Shown piece by piece: positions 58,899 through 64,000 of a stretch of DNA of 64,000 nucleotides. Source of the DNA: Sinimarinibacterium flocculans (GTDB lineage: Bacteria; Pseudomonadota; Gammaproteobacteria; Nevskiales; Nevskiaceae); NCBI RefSeq assembly GCF_003201205.1, contig NZ_QICN01000002.1:530829-594828 (forward strand). Reading direction: 5' to 3'. The position numbers were made by a program, and so were the translations under genes. Within the stretch, counting starts at the first letter, position 1; every line of letters begins with the position of its first letter. The notes beneath the pieces are model-generated. The model was not told the DNA's origin. It made no database searches and saw only the letters and a list, made by a program, of their open reading frames with translations.

Positions 58899-59660
58899 AT
58901 GCCGAAGTCGAGCAGCCTGGCCGATGGCGCCAAGACCTACTACCGCCCGATCGAGGCGGCAATCCGCTGGAGCGGATTGCTGCGCTTCGAGCGGCGCATC
59001 CTGGCGACCTTGGGACAGCGGCCTCTGCCGGAGGCAACGGAGTTTCCGCGCTGGCCGATGCTGCGGTTGAACGCCGAAAGAATCTTCGATGCGCTGGCTC
59101 ACGGCGAGATGCCGTATGGCAAGGACGGCTTGGCGCGGGACACGCAGGGCTTGGCGATGGACGACCCGTCGCTGACCGTGCGGCACGTCGATCTGAAAGC
59201 CTGGATGGCGCACTACTACCCCGGCGAGAAACCGGCGTTTCTGTTCGATGAGATCGAGCGTGCGCTTCACCCGGCGATCAGCCTGAACACAGTGGGCGCA
59301 TTGCTGGCCGAGCGGGAAGCGATTAAGGCGCGGCTGGCGGAACACTTGGGCGTGCACGAGACGCTGCGCGTCGAGCACGAGGCGCTGCTGAAGACGCACG
59401 CCGCCTACACGGCTGACGTGGAGCGAGCGAACACGCCGGGGCCGCGCAGCGAATCGACCTACCTGAACATCGTTGGCGGGTTACTGACGCTACTGCTGGG
59501 CAAGTCGCCCAGCGGCACGCCGTATTCCAGCTTCCTGACGCAGGAGGCCATCATCAGCGCGATGGTGGCGCACCACGGCAACGCGATGGGCATCACCGAA
59601 CGCACCCTGCAGGCCAAGTTCGCACGGGCTCGGCGCAATTTGCAGAGCACAACTTCCTGA
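58899..59660 (+). CDS. ICE-associated protein of unknown function
   Basis: 253 aa, no recognised family. The N-terminal half is helical (YRPIEAAIRWSGLLRFERRILATLG); the middle has VRHVDLKAWMAHYYPGEKPAFLFDEIER, and the C-terminal half a helical bundle with ITERTLQAKFARARRNLQ, possibly DNA-binding. A GGAGG lies 8 bases before the ATG. Its place just upstream of alpA is seen in several ICEs of this type, so it is probably backbone rather than cargo. No function is claimed. Confidence 0.75.
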   Translation: MPKSSSLADGAKTYYRPIEAAIRWSGLLRFERRILATLGQRPLPEATEFPRWPMLRLNAERIFDALAHGEMPYGKDGLARDTQGLAMDDPSLTVRHVDLKAWMAHYYPGEKPAFLFDEIERALHPAISLNTVGALLAEREAIKARLAEHLGVHETLRVEHEALLKTHAAYTADVERANTPGPRSESTYLNIVGGLLTLLLGKSPSGTPYSSFLTQEAIISAMVAHHGNAMGITERTLQAKFARARRNLQSTTS

Positions 59661-59678
59661 GCGATGCCAGACCGTATC

Positions 59679-59705
59679 TGCGGTCGCGGAAACCGCATTT
59701 GCGGT
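59679..59705. promoter_or_regulatory. Candidate operator with three half-sites upstream of alpA
   Basis: TGCGGT (59679), ACCGCA (59692) and TGCGGT (59700) alternate in orientation, in the 118-bp gap upstream of alpA. In ICEclc the alpA promoter is the bistable switch point of transfer competence. Protein and exact promoter elements are not identified here. Confidence 0.45.
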
Positions 59706-59778
59706 GTCTTTCTTCAACGCGGCGTTCTTAATTCGAGTCACGCCAATCAGCGCCACTGAGCGTTAAGGAGTGACCCTC

Positions 59779-59997
59779 ATGTCTTCGCAGACCACCGCCA
59801 CGGCGGCACCGACCGAGCACCGCATCCTGCGCCGCGCCGAGGTCGAAGCCAAGACCGGCTTCAAGCGCGCGCACATCTACAGTCTGATGAAGGAAGGCAA
59901 GTTCCCCAAGGCGCTGCGCCTGGGCGTGCGCGCGGTGGGCTGGGACTCGGTGGAGATCGAACAGTGGATCGCCGACCGCCTCAAAGAACGCGCCTGA
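59779..59997 (+). CDS. alpA: AlpA-family HTH transcriptional regulator
   Basis: 72 aa, phage-like AlpA HTH: ILRRAEVEAKTGFKRAHIYSLMKEGKFPKALRLGVRAVGWDSVEIEQWIADRL. Small excisionase-like DNA-binding protein. AAGGAG lies 8 bases before the ATG. The first gene of the alpA-parA-shi-parB series, known to control the ICEclc transfer state. Confidence 0.93.
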   Translation: MSSQTTATAAPTEHRILRRAEVEAKTGFKRAHIYSLMKEGKFPKALRLGVRAVGWDSVEIEQWIADRLKERA

Positions 59998-60037
59998 CGC
60001 TTCTTCTCGGTTCATGCCATTCGACGAGGAGAAGCCC

Positions 60038-60904
60038 ATGCAGGTGGTGTCCATCATTTCGACCAAGGGCGGCGTGGGCAAGACCACGACGGCGGCCAAC
60101 CTGGGCGGCTTCATCGCCGATGCCGGGCTACGCGTGCTGCTGCTGGACCTGGACGTGCAGCCCACGCTGTCGAGCTACTTCACGCTGGACGTGCGCGCGC
60201 CCGGCGGCATCTACGAGATGCTGGCCTTCAACGAGCGGCGCATCGAGCAACTGGTGTCGCGCACCGCGATCGCGGGCCTGGACCTGGTGCTCTCCAACGA
60301 CGACCGCGGCGAACTGAACACGCTGCTGCTGCACGCTCCGGATGGGCGCCTGCGACTGCGCCATCTGCTTCCCGTCTTCCGCACGCACTATGACTTGCTG
60401 TTGATCGACACGCAGGGCGCGCGCAGCGTGCTGCTGGAGATGGCGGTGCTGGCGTCCGACCTGGCGCTGTCACCGGTGACGCCGGAGATTCTGGCCGCGC
60501 GCGAACTGCGCCGCGGCACACTGCAACTGATCGAGGACATCGCGCCGTATCGCCACCTGGGCATCGAGCCGCCGCCGCTGCGCCTGCTCATCAACCGTGT
60601 GCATCCGGTGTCGTCGAACGCGCGGCTGGTCCAGCAGGCGCTGCGACAGGTGTTCCAGGAACAGGCCGGCGTGCAGGTGCTGGACACCGACGTGCCGGCC
60701 ATCGAAGCCTATCCGCGCGCTGCGACACGAGGATTGCCGGTGCATCGGGTGGAGTACCGGCGGCCGGCTGGGCGCACGGCGCCCGCGGCGCTGGACACCA
60801 TGCGCACGCTGGCCGGCGAGCTGTTCCCCGCGTGGCGGGGGCGCTTCGCGCTGGTCACCGGCCGCGCCGATGCGGGAGGGGCCGGCCATGGCGAGCGCGC
60901 ATGA
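60038..60904 (+). CDS. parA: ParA-family ATPase of the ICE
   Basis: 288 aa, deviant Walker A motif TKGGVGKTTTAANL at residues 9-22 and further ParA motifs (LLLDLDVQPTLSSY, LLLIDTQGARS). In ICEclc, ParA with the neighbouring small protein Shi arrests growth of transfer-competent cells, in addition to a partition role. The ATG at 60038 has a GAGGAGAAGCCC site. Its last 17 bp overlap the next gene. Confidence 0.95.
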   Translation: MQVVSIISTKGGVGKTTTAANLGGFIADAGLRVLLLDLDVQPTLSSYFTLDVRAPGGIYEMLAFNERRIEQLVSRTAIAGLDLVLSNDDRGELNTLLLHAPDGRLRLRHLLPVFRTHYDLLLIDTQGARSVLLEMAVLASDLALSPVTPEILAARELRRGTLQLIEDIAPYRHLGIEPPPLRLLINRVHPVSSNARLVQQALRQVFQEQAGVQVLDTDVPAIEAYPRAATRGLPVHRVEYRRPAGRTAPAALDTMRTLAGELFPAWRGRFALVTGRADAGGAGHGERA

Positions 60905-61124
60905 ACTGGCGCGCGGCCGTGAACGGCTGCGCGCGCTGATCGAGTTCGCGCTGGACGAAGGCTGGCGCGTGGTGCGCACGTCCGGCGGGCACCTGAAATT
61001 CACGAAACAAGGCTGCGCGTCGATCTACACCAGCTCGACTGCGAGCGACCACCGCGCCGACCGCAATGCCCGCGCGCAGCTTCGCCGCGCCGACCGGCAG
61101 GCGCAGGAGAACGGCCGTGGCTGA
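60888..61124 (+). CDS. HicA-like small protein in the position of ICEclc Shi
   Basis: 78 aa. An N-terminal helix is followed by VVRTSGGHLKFTKQGCASIY, the pattern of the HicA double-stranded-RNA-binding-like toxin fold with its G-x-H core, then a basic helix. Its gene lies between parA (17-bp overlap) and parB (8-bp overlap), where ICEclc has shi, the growth-inhibitory partner of ParA. Shi-likeness rests on position. No HicB-type antitoxin is adjacent. Confidence 0.8.
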   Translation: MASAHELARGRERLRALIEFALDEGWRVVRTSGGHLKFTKQGCASIYTSSTASDHRADRNARAQLRRADRQAQENGRG

Positions 61125-62775
61125 GCTGACGCCGCAGGACATGGCTGCCAAGCTACTGGCCACCGGCTTCGAGCGCAGTGGCCCTTCGGCCGCGACCTTG
61201 AGCGACCCCATCGCCGACACGCCGATGGTGGTGACGCTGGATCAGTTGCGGCCCTACGACCACGACCCGCGCGTGACGCGCAACCCGGCCTATGCGGAGA
61301 TCAAGGCGTCCATCCGCGAACGCGGGCTGGACGCGCCCCCCGCGATCACGCGCAGGCCGGGCGAGGCGCACTACATCATTCGCAACGGCGGCAACACGCG
61401 GCTGGCGATCCTGCGCGAGCTGTGGAGCGAGACCAAGGAGGAACGCTTCTTCCGCATTGCGTGCCTGTTCCGCCCGTGGCCGGCGCGCGGCGAAATCGTG
61501 GCGCTGACCGGGCATCTGGCCGAGAACGAGCTGCGCGGCGGGCTGACCTTCATCGAGCGGGCCTTGGGCATCGAGAAGGCGCGCGAGTTCTACGAGCAGG
61601 AAAGCGGCCAGTCGCTGTCGCAGAGCGAACTCGCGCGGCGGCTGACTGCCGACGGCTATCCGGTGCCGCAGTCACACATCAGCCGCATGAACGATGCGCT
61701 GCGCTATCTGCTGCCGGCGATCCCGACGCTGCTGTACGGCGGGCTGGGCCGGCATCAGGTGGACCGGCTCGCAGTGCTGCGCAAGGCGTGCGAGCGCACC
61801 TGGGAGCGGCGTGCGCTGAGCCGCACCGTGGCCGTGGACTTCGCCACCTTGTTTCAGGACGTGCTGGCGCAGTTCGACACAAGGCCGGACGACTTCTCGC
61901 CGCAGCGGGTGCAGGACGAGCTGGTGGGCCAGATGGCCGAGCTGCTGGAGGCGGATTACGACACGCTGGCGCTGGAGATCGACGACAGCGAAAACCGCCA
62001 GCGTGCGCTGACCAGCGAACCGACGGCGCCGAAGCCACCGGCGGCGCCTGTCGTGCCTGCTGCTCCTTCCGCACCGGTCTCCGCGCCTCGGCAGCCACCC
62101 GTGTCGTCCGTACCGCGCGACACCACGCCAGTCTCGCCTGCGGCGCCAGCAGCGACACCGCCTGCATCGTCCGAAGCGCCGGAGAACCAGCACGGACCAC
62201 GCGACGAGCGCCTGCAAGGGCACATCGTGACACCGGCGCCGACCACCGAGCGCCTGCAGTCCATCCAGCGGATGGTCGCGGACCAACTCGGCGACAAGCC
62301 GCCCGACTTCGAGACCGACGCGCTGCGTGCGATCCCCGTGCAGGCCGGAGGGCTCTATCCCATCTCGGACGTCTGGTACATCGAGCCGGGGCTGGACGCA
62401 CCGGATCGCCTGCGCGTGCACATCGCGCAGTTCGCGCGCGAGATCGGCGAGGAAGCGGCGGTAGCCGACCACATCGAGGCCAGCGACGGCGGCATCGGCT
62501 TCGTCTGCGCGGCGCCGGCCGTCGGCCAGGCGAAGGAACTGCCGGCGTTCGCGCGGGCGGTGCTGACCCTGCTGGATGCGCTGAGTGCGGCGCCGCCCGC
62601 CGCGAACGGCTTGGACCGCGCGCGGCTGGCCGACGAGCTGGCGGCGCTGTTGCATGGCCACGGCGGCGCGGCCACACGCCTGAGCGATGCTGCGCTGGTG
62701 AAGCTGTTCCGTCTGCTGCGCCTGGCGCGTCGGCTGCTGGACCTGGAAGCCGGCGTAGCGGGCCAGGAATCCTGA
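61117..62775 (+). CDS. parB: ParB-like protein of the ICE
   Basis: 552 aa. N-terminal ParB/Spo0J nuclease-like domain (LDQLRPYDHDPRVTRNPAYAEIKASIRERG, YIIRNGGNTRLAILREL), an HTH (SQSELARRLTADGYPVPQSHISRMNDAL), a long Ala/Pro-rich linker (about 300-390) and a C-terminal ICE-specific domain. Binds DNA for partition or for the transfer switch. GTG start overlaps the HicA-like gene stop; GGAG precedes it. Confidence 0.93.
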   Translation: MAELTPQDMAAKLLATGFERSGPSAATLSDPIADTPMVVTLDQLRPYDHDPRVTRNPAYAEIKASIRERGLDAPPAITRRPGEAHYIIRNGGNTRLAILRELWSETKEERFFRIACLFRPWPARGEIVALTGHLAENELRGGLTFIERALGIEKAREFYEQESGQSLSQSELARRLTADGYPVPQSHISRMNDALRYLLPAIPTLLYGGLGRHQVDRLAVLRKACERTWERRALSRTVAVDFATLFQDVLAQFDTRPDDFSPQRVQDELVGQMAELLEADYDTLALEIDDSENRQRALTSEPTAPKPPAAPVVPAAPSAPVSAPRQPPVSSVPRDTTPVSPAAPAATPPASSEAPENQHGPRDERLQGHIVTPAPTTERLQSIQRMVADQLGDKPPDFETDALRAIPVQAGGLYPISDVWYIEPGLDAPDRLRVHIAQFAREIGEEAAVADHIEASDGGIGFVCAAPAVGQAKELPAFARAVLTLLDALSAAPPAANGLDRARLADELAALLHGHGGAATRLSDAALVKLFRLLRLARRLLDLEAGVAGQES

Positions 62776-62791
62776 GCGCAGGAGGCCCCGT

Positions 62792-63352
62792 ATGTCGGCA
62801 CCGCACCCGCTCAACCAGGCCGTGATCGCCCAGGCCCTGCATGACCTGCGCAACGGCCAGTTGCGCCGCTGCAAGGCCATGGGCTTCGGCGAGGAGGAGC
62901 TGGATGCGCTGAAACACCCCGAGCTCGTGAGCATGCTGGTGAATGCCACGGTGTCGTGGTGTTCGGTGTCGGTGAACCGGGAGGTGTTGAAGCGGCTGCT
63001 GAGCCAGGTGCACGACGTGGAGCGGGAGATCGCCACGGTGGACCGCATGCTGCGCCTGGGGGCGAGCACGGAGATGGTCAGCAAGTTCTACGGCCTCACG
63101 CATCAGGAAGTGGCGCTGCGCCGCGACATCCTCGGGCTGCCCAAGCGCAAGGGCCGGCATCCGGTGCTCGACGAGGCGCAGGACGTGGCCTTGTGGGAGC
63201 GCTGGAAGGCCGGCGTCGCCGAGCGCCATATCGCCCTGACCGACGACATGGCGATGCTGGCGCTGACCATGGACCTGGCCGAGGCCATGACCCTGCCCAT
63301 GTCGGTGATCTGGTCGGCGATACGGAACTGGATCGACCAGGGGCTGGTGTAG
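62792..63352 (+). CDS. DUF2857-family ICE protein
   Basis: 186 aa matching the DUF2857 pattern: LNQAVIAQALHDLRNGQLRRCKAMGF at the N-terminus and an STEMVSKFYGLTHQEVALRRDILGLPKRKGR HTH-like segment. It is part of the conserved block downstream of parB in ICEs of this family. AGGAGGCCCCGT precedes the ATG. Role uncertain; the HTH-like part suggests DNA binding. Confidence 0.9.
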   Translation: MSAPHPLNQAVIAQALHDLRNGQLRRCKAMGFGEEELDALKHPELVSMLVNATVSWCSVSVNREVLKRLLSQVHDVEREIATVDRMLRLGASTEMVSKFYGLTHQEVALRRDILGLPKRKGRHPVLDEAQDVALWERWKAGVAERHIALTDDMAMLALTMDLAEAMTLPMSVIWSAIRNWIDQGLV

Positions 63353-63354
63353 CC

Positions 63355-64000
63355 ATGACCACGGGCAGCGCACCACGGCGCGATGGCCCGATTGCGCTGT
63401 CGGCGTTGTTCGACGAGGCGCTGCGGCACCTTGAGCCGAAGGAACCGGCGCCGAGCACGGCGCCGAGCCAGGACGGCTTTCTCTACAGCGGCAACCGGCA
63501 CGAGAGCGCGCCGCGCGCGCTGTTCCTCGACCGACGCCTGACGCCGCTGGAGCGCAACGCCTGGCAGGTGTTCCGCCTGCAGCTCAACGACGACGGCGTG
63601 ACCGCTTTTCCCACCTACGACCAGCTCCGCCCCTATCTGGCGTCCATGCCCTGTGCGGCGCAAGCCTCGCACGAGACCGTGGCGCGCGCCTTGACCCTGC
63701 TGCGGCTGACGCGCTGGCTCAGCCTGGTGCGGCGTCGGCGCGATCCCAAGACCGGCCGTATCCAAGGCAACCTCTACGTGCTGCACGACGAACCGCTGTC
63801 ACCCTTCGAGGCGATGCAGCTCGATGCCGACTACCTCGGCCTGGTCAGTCAGGCGCTGACCCATGCCGCCAAGGCGGTACAGATGGTGGGCATGAACACG
63901 CTCAAGGAGATTGCCGAAGACCCGCTGCTCAGCGGCCGCACGCTGCCGACCCGCTTGCAGGTGCTGGCGCAGCGCATGGAGCGGCATGGCTGGAAGACGC
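63355..64000 (+). CDS. STY4528-family ICE protein, 3' end cut by window
   Basis: 215 codons are visible, starting MTTGSAPRRDGPIALSALF, with PRALFLDRRLTPLERNAWQVFRLQL and LTLLRLTRWLSLVRRRRDPKTGRIQGNLYVLHDEP, a pattern of the STY4528 relay-protein family of SPI-7-like islands. The gene starts 2 bp after the DUF2857 stop. The continuation and function are outside what can be seen. Confidence 0.85.
   Translation, partial: MTTGSAPRRDGPIALSALFDEALRHLEPKEPAPSTAPSQDGFLYSGNRHESAPRALFLDRRLTPLERNAWQVFRLQLNDDGVTAFPTYDQLRPYLASMPCAAQASHETVARALTLLRLTRWLSLVRRRRDPKTGRIQGNLYVLHDEPLSPFEAMQLDADYLGLVSQALTHAAKAVQMVGMNTLKEIAEDPLLSGRTLPTRLQVLAQRMERHGWKT

Larger units (their letters stand above)
55510..64000. mobile_element. 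Integrative and conjugative element (ICEclc/PAGI-2/SPI-7 type), right part cut by window
   Basis: From the 18-bp att to the window edge. The alpA-parA-HicA-like-parB-DUF2857-STY4528 series is the conserved regulatory end of this ICE family, which lies opposite the integrase. Two LysR genes and a decayed iron-transport fragment sit between att and that core. The conjugation genes, integrase and other att copy should lie to the right. Confidence 0.85.

Noticed and set aside
60888..61124. Complete HicAB toxin-antitoxin pair
   Set aside because: Only a HicA-like protein is present; the following gene is parB, not a HicB-type antitoxin.

Overview
This is GC-rich (roughly two-thirds G+C) chromosomal DNA from a heterotrophic gammaproteobacterium. 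The divergent rhlB / trxA-rho arrangement, the thiG-trmB pair, mtnB-mtnD-mtnC, AmpG, CysQ and TonB receptors fit the Nevskiales/Solimonadaceae or Xanthomonadales neighbourhood. The genus cannot be fixed from the sequence. No rRNA, complete tRNA or CRISPR array is present.

Layout. 1-6.5 kb: a truncated winged-helix/adenylate cyclase/TolB-like regulator, a membrane-anchored Asp-box (BNR) protein and a TonB receptor. 6.7-10.7 kb: an acetolactate-synthase-like ThDP enzyme with an aldehyde dehydrogenase, then a two-helix membrane protein. 10.7-15.7 kb: a complete caa3-type cytochrome oxidase operon (II with two cytochrome c domains, I, two III-like subunits, IV). 16.2-32.3 kb: a glycosyltransferase, then a steroid-catabolism region: metallo-beta-lactamase lipoprotein, FMN reductase, KstD, HsaA, KshA, an SDR, a TonB receptor, MFS transporter, SnoaL-like protein, ketosteroid isomerase and a LuxR-type regulator. 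Together these would take up a steroid, isomerise and dehydrogenate ring A, 9-alpha-hydroxylate it to open ring B, and oxygenate the aromatised A ring. The reductase partners of KshA and HsaA and the meta-cleavage genes are not in the window. A 352-bp MITE-like element sits inside this region.

32.3-55.5 kb is housekeeping sequence: rho, trxA, rhlB, yrfG, cysQ, an M15 peptidase, methionine salvage (mtnB, mtnD, mtnC), mgtE, rpmG, rpmB, two tandem TetR-like genes, radC, coaBC-dut-argB, pyrE, an exonuclease III, an AmpG-like permease, tas, a phosphoribulokinase, trmB, paiB and thiG. The start of mtnC has been duplicated around a 107-bp palindromic insert that shares its core with repeats downstream of argB.

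55.5-64 kb is one end of an integrative and conjugative element of the ICEclc/PAGI-2/SPI-7 type. Its boundary is an 18-bp sequence matching the 3' end of a tRNA-Gly(UCC)-type gene, 57 bp upstream of thiG. The element then carries a LysR gene, a decayed exbD fragment with a Fur-box-like site, a second LysR gene, an unrecognised gene, and the conserved alpA-parA-(HicA-like/shi-like)-parB-DUF2857-STY4528 series, which runs off the right edge. Its integrase and the intact tRNA should lie beyond the window.
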